A DNA stretch of 64,000 nucleotides from Streptomyces iranensis (GTDB lineage: Bacteria > Actinomycetota > Actinomycetes > Streptomycetales > Streptomycetaceae): assembly GCF_017874715.1 (NCBI RefSeq), contig NZ_JAGGLR010000001.1, forward strand, positions 186,001 to 250,000. Direction: 5' to 3'. The notes beneath the pieces were generated by a model, which was given only the letters and a program-made list of their open reading frames with translations, was not told the origin of the DNA and did not search any database. Position 1 is the stretch's first letter; every line of letters begins with the position of its first letter. This document shows, piece by piece, positions 8,903 to 16,968 of this stretch. Both the position numbers and the translations under genes were made by a program.

Positions 8903-8931
8903 TTGACGCGCATATGCGGCACGCCTATCTT
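8903..8931 (+). promoter_or_regulatory. candidate sigma-70-type promoter in the 312-bp space 8714-9025
   Basis: TTGACG at 8903-8908 and TATCTT at 8926-8931 are 17 bp apart. A start near 8938 would give a leader of about 88 bases for the beta-helix gene at 9026. The rest of the space 8714-9025 contains no convincing gene. Confidence 0.5.
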
Positions 8932-9025
8932 CGCCAGCCGTCAGCGGTTCATCATGTCATCCGGCGTTCACTGTCCCGAACCCAGCGTGTTCACCTCTGG
9001 CCACGGCACAGGAAGGCAGCCTCCT

Positions 9026-9484
9026 ATGCACTCCCCCGGCCGCACACCCACCCGATTACGCGCTCTCCTCACCGCCGTCGCCACCGGACTGATCGCCACC
9101 GGCGGGCTGATGGCGGCGGGCATGACCGGGCGGGAGGCCCCCGCCGCCACCGCCGTCCCGATCTCCGTCGATGACGCGGACGGGCTCAGGGAAGCCCTTG
9201 CCGGGGCCCGGCCCGGCGATACGATCCGGCTCGCCGACGGCAGGTACCACGGCAGCTTCGAGATCACCGCCTCCGGCACCTCCGGCTCGCGGATCACCCT
9301 CACCGGCTCCCCGAAGGCGGTCCTCACCGCGAGCGGCGGCTATGGGCTGCGGCTGAACGGCGCCTCGTACTGGACCGTCACGGGGATCACGGTCCACGGC
9401 GGCAAGGAGGGCATCAGGATCGACGGTTCCCGGGGCGTGACCGTGGACTCCGTTTCGGTCAGTGTGCGCCATGGGCATGCGTAA
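9026..9484 (+). pseudogene. truncated right-handed beta-helix (polysaccharide lyase-like) protein
   Basis: Residues 1-45 form a signal peptide (Arg-rich start, LLTAVATGLIATGGLMAAG). They are followed by the beginning of a parallel beta-helix: VDDADGLREALAGARPGDTIRLADG, then ITASGTSGSRITLTG and YGLRLNGASYWTVTGITVHGGKEGIRIDG. This is the N-terminal part of the pectate/chondroitinase-B-like lyase fold. Only about four coils are present before the stop at 9484, whereas such enzymes normally exceed 300 residues. The stop codon lies within a strong terminator hairpin. It is either a remnant or a very short exported protein. ATG 9026 follows GGAAGG. Confidence 0.72.
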
Positions 9485-9512
9485 GGCCCGCTCCCCAGGG
9501 GGAGCGGGCCTT
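9483..9512. terminator. hairpin between convergent genes
   Basis: A perfect 13-bp stem (9483-9495 with 9500-9512) with a 4-base loop. It overlaps the stop of the beta-helix gene and lies 48 bp beyond the convergent rpsA stop, so it may act in both directions. A 14-bp direct repeat (ccttacctgctcag) follows between it and rpsA. Confidence 0.8.
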
Positions 9513-9560
9513 ACCTGCTCAGCCTTACCTGCTCAGCTGGTGCCGACTAGCGGCGGCTGG

Positions 9561-11066
9561 TCAGCTCTGGCCACCGGCCAGCTTCTCGCGAAGCGCGGCC
9601 AGCGCCTCGTCCGAGGCCAGGGCGCCGGAGTTGTCGGCCGACTCCGAGGAGTACGAACCGCCACCACCGGCCGCCTGCCCGCCCGGCGCCGGGGCAGCGC
9701 TGCCCGCCTCGGCAGCGGCCTGCTCGTCGGCCTCGCGGGACTTGATGACCTGCGCCTGGTGCTGCTCGAAGCGCTGCTGCGCCTCGGCGTACTGGGTCTC
9801 CCACGCCTCGCGCTGGGTCTCGAAGCCCTCGAGCCAGTCGTTGGTCTCGGGGTCGAAGCCCTCGGGGTAGATGTAGTTGCCCTGGTCGTCGTAGGACGCG
9901 GCCATGCCGTACAGGGTCGGGTCGAACTCGACCACGGACGGGTCGGCACCGAACGCCTCGTTGGCCTGCTTCAGCGAGAGGCTGATGCGGCGGCGCTCGA
10001 GGTCGATGTCGATGACCTTGACGAAGATCTCGTCGTTGACCTGGACGACCTGCTCCGGGATCTCCACGTGGCGCTCGGCCAGCTCGGAGATGTGGACCAG
10101 ACCCTCGATGCCCTCGTCCACGCGGACGAACGCACCGAACGGCACGAGCTTGGTGACCTTACCCGGGACGACCTGACCGATCTGGTGGGTCCGGGCGAAC
10201 TGCTGCCACGGGTCCTCCTGGGTCGCCTTGAGCGACAGGGAGACGCGCTCGCGGTCCATGTCGACGTCCAGGACCTCGACCGTGACCTCCTGGCCGACCT
10301 CGACGACCTCGGAGGGGTGGTCGATGTGCTTCCAGGACAGCTCCGAGACGTGGACAAGACCGTCGACGCCGCCCAGGTCCACGAACGCACCGAAGTTGAC
10401 GATGGAGGAGACGACGCCGGAGCGCACCTGGCCCTTCTGGAGGGTGGTGAGGAAGGTCTGGCGGACCTCGCTCTGGGTCTGCTCCAGCCAGGCGCGGCGG
10501 GACAGGACCACGTTGTTGCGGTTCTTGTCGAGCTCGATGATCTTCGCCTCGAGCTCCTTGCCCACGTAGGGCTGCAGGTCGCGGACGCGGCGCATCTCCA
10601 CCAGGGAGGCGGGGAGGAAGCCACGGAGGCCGATGTCGAGGATGAGACCACCCTTGACGACCTCGATGACGGTACCGGTGACGATCCCGTCTTCTTCCTT
10701 GATCTTCTCGATGGTGCCCCAGGCGCGCTCGTACTGAGCGCGCTTCTTCGAGAGGATCAGTCGGCCTTCCTTGTCCTCCTTCTGGAGAACGAGGGCCTCG
10801 ATCTCGTCGCCGACGGCGACGACCTCGTTGGGGTCGACGTCGTGCTTGATCGACAGTTCGCGAGAGGGGATGACGCCTTCGGTCTTATAACCAATGTCGA
10901 GCAGGACCTCGTCCCGGTCGACCTTCACGATGACGCCGTCGACGATGTCGCCGTCGTTGAAGTACTTGATCGTCTCGTCGATCGCGGCGAGGAAGGCTTC
11001 CTCGGAACCGATGTCGTTGACCGCCACCTGCGGGGTGGTGCGGGTTGCCTCGGTGCTGCTCGTCAT
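9561..11066 (-). CDS. rpsA: 30S ribosomal protein S1
   Basis: A 501-residue protein that binds mRNA and helps start translation on the 30S subunit. Four S1 RNA-binding domains are visible at about residues 38-107, 126-190, 211-280 and 296-366. The latter two carry the classic NFGAFVDLG and PFGAFVRVD motifs. The C-terminal 130 residues are Gln/Glu/Ala/Gly-rich and low in complexity, as in other actinobacterial S1 proteins. The four-domain form, rather than the six of E. coli, is normal here. A promoter with near-consensus boxes lies about 210 bp upstream. Confidence 0.97.
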   Translation of the reverse strand: MTSSTEATRTTPQVAVNDIGSEEAFLAAIDETIKYFNDGDIVDGVIVKVDRDEVLLDIGYKTEGVIPSRELSIKHDVDPNEVVAVGDEIEALVLQKEDKEGRLILSKKRAQYERAWGTIEKIKEEDGIVTGTVIEVVKGGLILDIGLRGFLPASLVEMRRVRDLQPYVGKELEAKIIELDKNRNNVVLSRRAWLEQTQSEVRQTFLTTLQKGQVRSGVVSSIVNFGAFVDLGGVDGLVHVSELSWKHIDHPSEVVEVGQEVTVEVLDVDMDRERVSLSLKATQEDPWQQFARTHQIGQVVPGKVTKLVPFGAFVRVDEGIEGLVHISELAERHVEIPEQVVQVNDEIFVKVIDIDLERRRISLSLKQANEAFGADPSVVEFDPTLYGMAASYDDQGNYIYPEGFDPETNDWLEGFETQREAWETQYAEAQQRFEQHQAQVIKSREADEQAAAEAGSAAPAPGGQAAGGGGSYSSESADNSGALASDEALAALREKLAGGQS

Positions 11067-11278
11067 GTGGAAAAGGGCTCCGGTACGGACATGAAGTCGT
11101 AGGTACTGCTACGCCGGGACCCTTATCACACTGCCGAAGCCGGACGACCTTGGAGACGCCGAATCTTTCCGATTTCAGAGATCGAAAAGCGCGAGCGCCT
11201 CGACAACCGAGGGGACATACAACAGATGCGAGTGCGGCCTGCTCCGTCCGAGGCGCACAGGCCCGCAGCGCAACTTGT

Positions 11279-11307
11279 AGCATACGGGGGCAGCCGGGCA
11301 TGGTCAA
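11279..11307 (-). promoter_or_regulatory. rpsA promoter in the 366-bp space 11067-11432
   Basis: Read on the minus strand, TTGACC (11302-11307) and TATGCT (11279-11284) are exactly 17 bp apart. Start would be near 11272, giving rpsA an untranslated leader of about 205 bases. Such a leader could allow S1 autoregulation, but no specific structure was proven. The rest of 11067-11432 holds no gene; it also contains the start region of the divergent methyltransferase. Confidence 0.72.
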
Positions 11308-11432
11308 TGCACGAAGAGCACACGTGGGGAATAACGCCCCGAACCCGGCAAATTGCATGGTCCGTACTGCGACGCGGTTCTCACCGTGCCCCGCAGCCAC
11401 AGGTCGATACAGAGAGTACGACGACGCGCACG

Positions 11433-12377
11433 ATGGTCCAAGAACACGAGCCCAGCACCCCTGGGGAGGCCGCCGAGCCGACGGCCACCCGCCGGACCGC
11501 CGACACGGCGGAGAGCAGCCGGGCCAGCCGGGGGTGGTGGGACCGCAACGCGGACGAGTACCAGGAGGAGCACGGCGCCTTCCTGGGCGACGACCGGTTC
11601 ATATGGGGCCCGGAGGGGCTGGACGAGGCGGAGGCCGGGCTGCTGGGCCCGGTGGAGGCACTCAAGGGGCGCGATGTGCTGGAGGTGGGCGCGGGCGCCG
11701 CGCAGTGCGCCCGCTGGCTGGCCGCGCGGGGGGCGCGGCCGGTGGCGCTGGACCTCTCGCTTCGGCAGCTGCGGCACGCGCGGCGGATCGACACGGAGGC
11801 GGCGGCCTCAGAGGCCACCGGGACCTCCGGGACCTCCCGGGCCTCCCGGGCCTCCGGGACCTCCCGGGCCTCCCGGGCCTCCGGGGCCTCCCGGGTCGGC
11901 GACGCGGCCGGGGTCGCGCTGGTGCAGGCCGACGCCACCGCCCTGCCCTTCCGGGACGGCTCGTTCGACCTGGCGTGCTCGGCGTACGGGGCGGTGCCGT
12001 TCGTGGCCGAGCCGGTGCTGGTGATGCGCGAGGTGCGCCGGGTGCTGCGGCCGGGCGGGCGGTGGGTCTTCTCGGTTACGCATCCGATCCGCTGGGCGTT
12101 CCCCGACGAACCGGGGCCCGAGGGGCTGTCCATCGCCGCCTCCTACTTCGACCGCACGCCCTATGTGGAGCAGGACGAGTCGGGCCAGGCCCTCTATGTG
12201 GAGCACCACCGGACGCTGGGCGACCGGGTGCGGGACGTGGTGGCCGGGGGTTTTCGGCTGGTCGACCTGATCGAACCGGAGTGGCCCGCGTGGAACCACC
12301 AGGAGTGGGGCGGCTGGTCCCCCCTGCGAGGGAACCTCATCCCGGGCACGGCGATCTTCGTGTGCGAGCGGGACTGA
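11433..12377 (+). CDS. class I SAM-dependent methyltransferase with repeat-encoded insert
   Basis: A 314-residue protein. Motif I is VLEVGAGAAQCARWLA near residue 82, motif II region VALDLS near 102, then VQADATALPFRDGSFDLACS (motif IV) and VRRVLRPGGRWVFSVTHP (motif VI). Family enzymes transfer methyl from S-adenosylmethionine; the acceptor is unknown. Between motifs II and IV is a Gly/Thr/Ser/Arg/Ala-rich insert (about residues 129-155) encoded by short DNA repeats. Homologues probably lack this insert. ATG 11433 is chosen before the first charged segment; there is no strong ribosome site. Confidence 0.85.
   Translation: MVQEHEPSTPGEAAEPTATRRTADTAESSRASRGWWDRNADEYQEEHGAFLGDDRFIWGPEGLDEAEAGLLGPVEALKGRDVLEVGAGAAQCARWLAARGARPVALDLSLRQLRHARRIDTEAAASEATGTSGTSRASRASGTSRASRASGASRVGDAAGVALVQADATALPFRDGSFDLACSAYGAVPFVAEPVLVMREVRRVLRPGGRWVFSVTHPIRWAFPDEPGPEGLSIAASYFDRTPYVEQDESGQALYVEHHRTLGDRVRDVVAGGFRLVDLIEPEWPAWNHQEWGGWSPLRGNLIPGTAIFVCERD
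11819..11896. repeat. in-frame tandem repeat within the methyltransferase gene
   Basis: A 27-bp unit occurs twice in tandem (11829-11855 and 11856-11882), encoding GTSRASRAS each time. It is flanked by partial 9-bp sub-units (GTS, GAS). The period is a multiple of three, so copy number can change without breaking the frame. Confidence 0.93.
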
Positions 12378-12411
12378 GCGGGATCGAGGCAGAGGGGCGG
12401 AGGGGTTGACC

Positions 12412-15069
12412 ATGCCTGCGGACGTGCGCGCCGAGGCCCTGGACCGCCTTCCCGTACGCGAAGCCGTGCCCGAGCTGCTGCGCGCGCTCGACGACCGCGG
12501 GGTCGCCGTGCTGTGCGCGCCTCCGGGGACCGGTAAGACGACGCTGGTGCCGCTGGTGCTCGCCGGGCTGGTGGGCGGCGGGCCGGTGCGGCGGGTGCTG
12601 GTGGCCGAGCCTCGGCGGATCGCGGCGCGGGCCGCCGCGCGGCGGATGGCGTGGCTGCTGGGCGAGCGGCCGGGCGGCAGGGTCGGCTTCACCGTGCGCG
12701 GCGAGCGGCAGGCCGGGCCCGGGACCGTGGTCGAGGTGGTCACGACCGGGGTGCTGTTGCAGCGACTGCAACGCGATCAGGAGCTGGCCGGCGTCGATGT
12801 GGTCGTGCTCGACGAATGTCATGAGCGCCATCTGGACGCGGACACGGCCGCCGCCTTCCTGCTGGACGTCCGGGCCGCCCTGCGCCCCGATCTGCGGCTG
12901 ATCGCCGCGTCCGCGACCACGGACGCGGCGGGCTGGGCGCGGCTGCTCGGCGGCGGCGAGGACGGCGGCGACGGCGGGCCCGCCGGGCAAGTCGGCACCG
13001 GCGGGAATGGCGGGGCGGACGGCGGGACGGACGGCGGGGCGGACGGCGGGGAGGGCCCTGGGGAGCCCGCGCCGGTCGTCTCGGCGCCGGGGGTCTCCCA
13101 TCCGGTGGAGGTGGTGTGGGCGCCGCCCGAGCGCCCGGCGAGGCCGCCGCACGGGATGCGGGTGGACCCCGCCCTGCTGGACCATGTCTCGGCCGTGGTG
13201 CGGCGGGCGCTGCGCGAGCGGGAGGGCGATGTGCTGTGCTTCCTGCCTGGGGTCGGGGAGATCGCCCGGGTGGCCGGGAAGCTGGGCGGGCTCGCCGACG
13301 TGGAGGTCCTGCAGGTGCACGGGCGGGCGCCCGCCGCCGTCCAGGAGGCGGTGCTCGCGGGCGCGGACGGCGGGCGACGGCGGGTGGTGCTGGCCACCTC
13401 GGTCGCCGAGTCGAGCCTGACCGTGCCGGGCGTGCGGATCGTCGTCGACTGCGGGCTGGCACGAGAGCCCCGGATGGACCACGCACGCGGGCTGAGCGCG
13501 CTGACGACCGTAAGGGCGTCACGGGCCGCCGCCCGGCAGCGCGCGGGCCGTGCGGGGCGCGAGGCGCCCGGGGTGGTCTACCGCTGCTGGCCGGAGGCGG
13601 AGGACGCCCGGCTGCCACGTTTCCCGTCCCCGGAGATCGCCGGTGCGGACCTTACGGCCTTCGCCCTGCAGACGGCGTGCTGGGGCGATCCGGACGCCTC
13701 GGGGCTGGCCCTGCTCGATCCGCCGCCCGCCGGGGCGATGGCGGCCGCACGCGAGACGCTCACCGCGATCGGCGCCGTGGACGCCGCAGGGCGGGCCACC
13801 GAACGTGGCACCCGGATGGCCCGCCTCGGCCTCCACCCCCGCCTGGCGCGGGCGCTCATCGACGGCGCGAAGGAGGTCGGCGCGCGCCGGGCGGCCGAGG
13901 TGGTGGCCCTGCTGAGCGAGGAGCCCCCGAGGGAGTACGGCGACGACCTCGCGGCCGCCTGGCGCACCGCCCGCCACGGCGGCGACCCCTACGCCGCCCG
14001 CTGGCGCCAGGAGGCCCGGCGGCTCGAACACGCCCTGACCGCCGCGGGGACCTCGGGTACGGACGGCGGGCGGGGCGGTGCCGGTCCGGGGCGCGGCGAT
14101 GACGCCGTGGCGGGGCTGATGGCCGCGCTGGCGTTCCCGGAGCGGGTGGCCCGGCGGCGCGGCGAGCGGGCGTACCTCATGGCCGCCGGGACGGGCGCGG
14201 AGCTGGGCGACGGCTCGCGGCTGGGCGGGGCGCCATGGCTCGCGGTGGCCGTGGCGGACCGGCCGGTGGCCTCCGCGTCGGCGCGGGTGCGGCTCGCGGC
14301 GGTGACCGACGAGGACACCGCCCGGTCGGCGGCCGCGGCGCTGGCCTCGGAGGGCGAGGAGGTGCGCTGGGCCGACGGGGACGTCCTGGCGCGCCGGGTG
14401 GCCCGGCTCGGCTCGATCGAGCTGGTGTCCCGGCCGCTGGCCGACCCCGATCCGGAACTGGTGCGGCAGGCGCTGCTGGGCGGGCTGCGCCGCGAGGGCA
14501 CGGGGCTGCTGCGCTGGTCGGCCCAGGCCGCGGCGGTCCGGCAGCGGATGGGCTTCCTCCACCGGGAGCTGGGCGGGGCCTGGCCGGACGTCTCCGACGA
14601 GGCGCTGCTGGACCGCGCGGACGACTGGCTCGGGACGGAGCTGGCGCGGGCCCGCGGGCGCGCCGATCTGGGACGGGTGGACGCCGGGCAGGCGCTGGCC
14701 CGGCTGATGCCGTGGGCCACGGGCGAGGCCGCGCGGTTCGAGGAGCTGGCGCCGGAGCGGATCGAGGTGCCGAGCGGCTCGCGGGTGCGGGTGGACTACG
14801 GCGCGGACCGGCCCGTACTGGCGGCCAAGCTGCAGGAGCTGTTCGGCTGGCAGGAGGCCCCCCGGATCGCGGGCGGCCGGGTGCCGCTGCTGATCCACCT
14901 GCTGTCCCCGGCGGGACGCCCGGCCGCGGTCACCGCCGATCTGGCGTCCTTCTGGAAGGACGGCTACCGCTCGGTCCGCGCCGAACTGCGCGGCCGATAC
15001 CCCAAGCACCCCTGGCCCGAGGACCCGACCACGGCCGAGCCGACCCGCCGCACCAACACCCGCCGCTGA
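12412..15069 (+). CDS. hrpB: ATP-dependent RNA helicase HrpB
   Basis: An 885-residue DExH-box helicase of the HrpB type. Walker A APPGTGKTT is at residues 36-44. Then come AEPRRIAARAAARR (motif Ia), LDECHER (motif II, near 135), SATTD (motif III), VVLATSVAESSLTVPGV and RAGRAGR (motifs V/VI). The end matches the HrpB C-terminal domain (FWKDGYRSVRAELRGRYPKHPWPEDP). A Gly/Asp-rich insert (about residues 183-215) made of short GGADGGTDGG-like repeats separates the two RecA lobes. The start at ATG 12412 is inferred; a TTG two codons upstream is possible. Substrate RNA is unknown. Confidence 0.93.
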   Translation: MPADVRAEALDRLPVREAVPELLRALDDRGVAVLCAPPGTGKTTLVPLVLAGLVGGGPVRRVLVAEPRRIAARAAARRMAWLLGERPGGRVGFTVRGERQAGPGTVVEVVTTGVLLQRLQRDQELAGVDVVVLDECHERHLDADTAAAFLLDVRAALRPDLRLIAASATTDAAGWARLLGGGEDGGDGGPAGQVGTGGNGGADGGTDGGADGGEGPGEPAPVVSAPGVSHPVEVVWAPPERPARPPHGMRVDPALLDHVSAVVRRALREREGDVLCFLPGVGEIARVAGKLGGLADVEVLQVHGRAPAAVQEAVLAGADGGRRRVVLATSVAESSLTVPGVRIVVDCGLAREPRMDHARGLSALTTVRASRAAARQRAGRAGREAPGVVYRCWPEAEDARLPRFPSPEIAGADLTAFALQTACWGDPDASGLALLDPPPAGAMAAARETLTAIGAVDAAGRATERGTRMARLGLHPRLARALIDGAKEVGARRAAEVVALLSEEPPREYGDDLAAAWRTARHGGDPYAARWRQEARRLEHALTAAGTSGTDGGRGGAGPGRGDDAVAGLMAALAFPERVARRRGERAYLMAAGTGAELGDGSRLGGAPWLAVAVADRPVASASARVRLAAVTDEDTARSAAAALASEGEEVRWADGDVLARRVARLGSIELVSRPLADPDPELVRQALLGGLRREGTGLLRWSAQAAAVRQRMGFLHRELGGAWPDVSDEALLDRADDWLGTELARARGRADLGRVDAGQALARLMPWATGEAARFEELAPERIEVPSGSRVRVDYGADRPVLAAKLQELFGWQEAPRIAGGRVPLLIHLLSPAGRPAAVTADLASFWKDGYRSVRAELRGRYPKHPWPEDPTTAEPTRRTNTRR

Positions 15070-15320
15070 GCGATGCGGCCGAGAGGCCGCACGACCGCCG
15101 GCGCTCAGTGAGCAGCGGAGCGCGGTGGGCCACGCGGCGCAGCGGGACGACGGGACGCCGTAGGACGCGCGGCGCTGGAACGCGCGGCCAAGCGGGCGCG
15201 CCGTACAGGGACGCACGGCGCAGTGGGACAGCGGGAGACCGGGCCACGGGGGCCTGTGAGCCGCGGGGGGGGAGTTGGTCGAGCGGCGCAGTGGGCCGCG
15301 TGGCGCAGTAGGCCGGGGCC

Positions 15321-15505
15321 GCCGCAGGCCGCGGGCGGAGGCAGGCCGCAGGCGCGGCGAGCCGTGGGGCGCAGGCAGAGACGAGCCGCAGTCGCGGTGA
15401 ACCGCAGGCCGCAGGCAGGGGCAGGCCGCAGGCGCGGCGAACCGCACGCCGCAGGCAGAGACAGACCACAGACACGGCAAACCGCACGCCGCAGGCAAAG
15501 GCGAG
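15321..15505. repeat. 40-bp degenerate tandem repeat in the 497-bp space 15070-15566
   Basis: About 4.6 diverged copies with an exact 40-bp period: the core gcaggca recurs at 15371, 15411, 15451 and 15491, with a variant at 15331. The whole space between hrpB and the Doc-like gene has no credible gene. Frames open through it only because the repeats lack stops, and their products are Arg/Ala/Pro-rich. Confidence 0.88.
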
Positions 15506-15566
15506 CCGTGGGGGACGCAGAAGAAGATCCGGGGCCCAGGGAGCCGCGCAGCGCGGCTGTCGGGGG

Positions 15567-15944
15567 TCAGTCGGCCCAGGCGCGTAGGCGGCGGGCGGTT
15601 TCGCCGAGGCGGAAGCCGCTGCTCTCCCGTATGTCGCGGACCAGTTTGACCATGGCGCCCGGCGGGGGCGCGATCGGCTCTCCGGACTCCTCCATGTACA
15701 TCTGCGCGCAGGCCGCGCCGATCGTGGCGTTGTAGTCGGAGAACGGCTCGAGGATCAGTGAGGTGTGCAGAAAGGTCGCGGCGCGGGCGGCGGCCTCCTC
15801 GTAGTAGGGCTCGCCCGCGAACCGCTCGTAGCGGTGGCGCTCGGTCATGCAGTGCAGCGCACCCCAGTCCCGGACCGGGGTGTTCACCGGGGAGACCTCG
15901 ACCTGGACGTTCAGCACCCAACCGGCATCGACGTACAGGATCAC
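15567..15944 (-). CDS. Fic/Doc-like toxin component with altered active site
   Basis: A 125-residue, all-helical protein of Doc length. The central helix region AAARAATFLHTSLILEPFSDYNATIGAACA aligns with the Fic/Doc core, where active proteins have HPFxDGNKR. Here that stretch is E66-P-F68-S-D70-Y-N72-A-T: Phe, Asp and Asn are kept, but the catalytic His is Glu and the Lys/Arg pair is Ala/Thr. By family knowledge Doc phosphorylates EF-Tu and Fic proteins AMPylate targets; either activity is doubtful here. The upstream small gene overlaps by 4 bp, which fits a toxin-antitoxin operon. Confidence 0.7.
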   Translation of the reverse strand: MILYVDAGWVLNVQVEVSPVNTPVRDWGALHCMTERHRYERFAGEPYYEEAAARAATFLHTSLILEPFSDYNATIGAACAQMYMEESGEPIAPPPGAMVKLVRDIRESSGFRLGETARRLRAWAD

Positions 15945-16168
15945 CGCATGCCGTGCGGGAACTCCCGCTCGAACTCGGCCTTGTAGGCCAGGGCGAACTT
16001 CACGGCGCCCTCGACGAAGCGCTGCTTCTGACGCCTCCGCACCACGTCCTCGGTCAGTATGTCGTGCGCCAGCCGCTTGATCGCGACGCCTTTCTCCCTC
16101 GCCTCGGCACGCAGCTCGGCCAGTTCCTGCTCGGTGAACTCAATCGTGATGCCAGGCATGGGCGGCAT
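15941..16168 (-). CDS. putative antitoxin, ribbon-helix-helix-like
   Basis: A 75-residue protein. ITIEFTEQELAELRAEAREKGVAIKRLAHDIL has the beta-strand plus two-helix pattern of ribbon-helix-helix DNA-binding antitoxins; the charged C-terminal half could bind the partner. The ATG 16168 start is preceded by GAGGG about ten bases away; GTG 16177 and ATG 16159 are alternatives. Its end overlaps the Doc-like gene by 4 bp (ATGA), indicating translational coupling. The assignment rests on size, fold pattern and position. Confidence 0.68.
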   Translation of the reverse strand: MPPMPGITIEFTEQELAELRAEAREKGVAIKRLAHDILTEDVVRRRQKQRFVEGAVKFALAYKAEFEREFPHGMR

Positions 16169-16252
16169 GCTAGCCACGCCCTCACCCTGATCACTACCGG
16201 CTTGGCCACCACGAGCGAATCGCGAGGACGGAAGTTGACGCGACGGCCGCGC

Positions 16253-16356
16253 CGCTCAGCGCTCCAGGCCCGCTCAGTGCTCCAGCCCGCTCAGCGCTCC
16301 GGCCCGCTCAGCACTCGCGCCCGCTCAGCACTCGCGCCCGCTCAGCACTCCAGCCT
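16253..16356. repeat. 17-bp tandem repeat overlapping a stop codon
   Basis: Six copies of cgctcagcactcgcgcc-like units start at 16253, 16271, 16288, 16305, 16322 and 16339 (17-bp period, one 18). The last copy contains the TGA stop and final codons of the minus-strand gene ending at 16342. The upstream copies therefore look like reiterations of that gene end. Confidence 0.93.
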
Positions 16357-16968
16357 CAGGGCGAACTGCTCCCCCGTCGGGAACGCCTCGTCCACGGGGT
16401 GCGGCCCGACCCATATGAGCGCCTGTTCGAAGGTCATGTACGAGCCGTTGTCGACGCACTGGCCGACCACCACCGCATTGCCGCCACAGCGCCATGCCGC
16501 GTAGTTCCACGGGTGGTCGCCCTTCTCGTCCCGCACCACGGTTTCCGGCTCGCCGAGGCGCTCGCCGAAGGCGTCCACGGCGGCGCGCCACCGGCCGTCG
16601 AAGCCGGAGCGGTCGGCCTCGCGGTCGAAGACCCAGCCGGGGTCGCCGGAGTGGTACCCGGCGAGCCAGTCGACATTGCCGCCGAGCCCGTCGGCCTGCA
16701 ACTCCGCGTCGAAGTCGTCCGGTTCGTAGTAGTAACAGAACGGGATCATGCATTCGGTGTCCGCGTCGTCGGGCCCGCCGAACCACTCCGGGAGCACATA
16801 GTGCCCGGTGTTGGTGGCGTACGAGGACGTGCGGGAGCCGTCGGGCACCCAGCCGAAGCGCTTCGCGGCGGCCGCCGTGGCGCCCTGGGTCCATTCCAGG
16901 CGCGCCAAGTCGGCGATGTGGCCGATGAGTTCGGGGCCGGGGACGCAGCTGTTCACGGGCATGGTCAT
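16342..16968 (-). CDS. hypothetical protein
   Basis: A 208-residue acidic protein that I do not recognise. It is rich in Trp, Tyr, Asp and Gly (for example CMIPFCYYYEPDDFDAEL, WNYAAWRCGGNAVVVGQ) and has no signal peptide or membrane segment. The composition resembles small soluble SMI1/immunity-like proteins, but no motif supports that. The start at ATG 16968 overlaps the stop of the DUF3068 gene by 4 bp (ATGA), so it is the last gene of a three-gene operon. Its last codons lie in a 17-bp tandem repeat. Confidence 0.72.
   Translation of the reverse strand: MTMPVNSCVPGPELIGHIADLARLEWTQGATAAAAKRFGWVPDGSRTSSYATNTGHYVLPEWFGGPDDADTECMIPFCYYYEPDDFDAELQADGLGGNVDWLAGYHSGDPGWVFDREADRSGFDGRWRAAVDAFGERLGEPETVVRDEKGDHPWNYAAWRCGGNAVVVGQCVDNGSYMTFEQALIWVGPHPVDEAFPTGEQFALRLEC

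Noticed and set aside
15070..15566. Several Arg/Ala-rich frames on both strands
   Set aside because: They arise from 40-bp repeats without stops and have no ribosome site or similarity to known proteins.
13519..15921. 800-codon minus-strand frame opposite hrpB
   Set aside because: Low-complexity Arg/Pro/Ala product; hrpB on the other strand has full motif support.
15331..16356. Tandem repeats as a CRISPR-like system near the Doc-like genes
   Set aside because: Both arrays are head-to-tail repeats without variable spacers.
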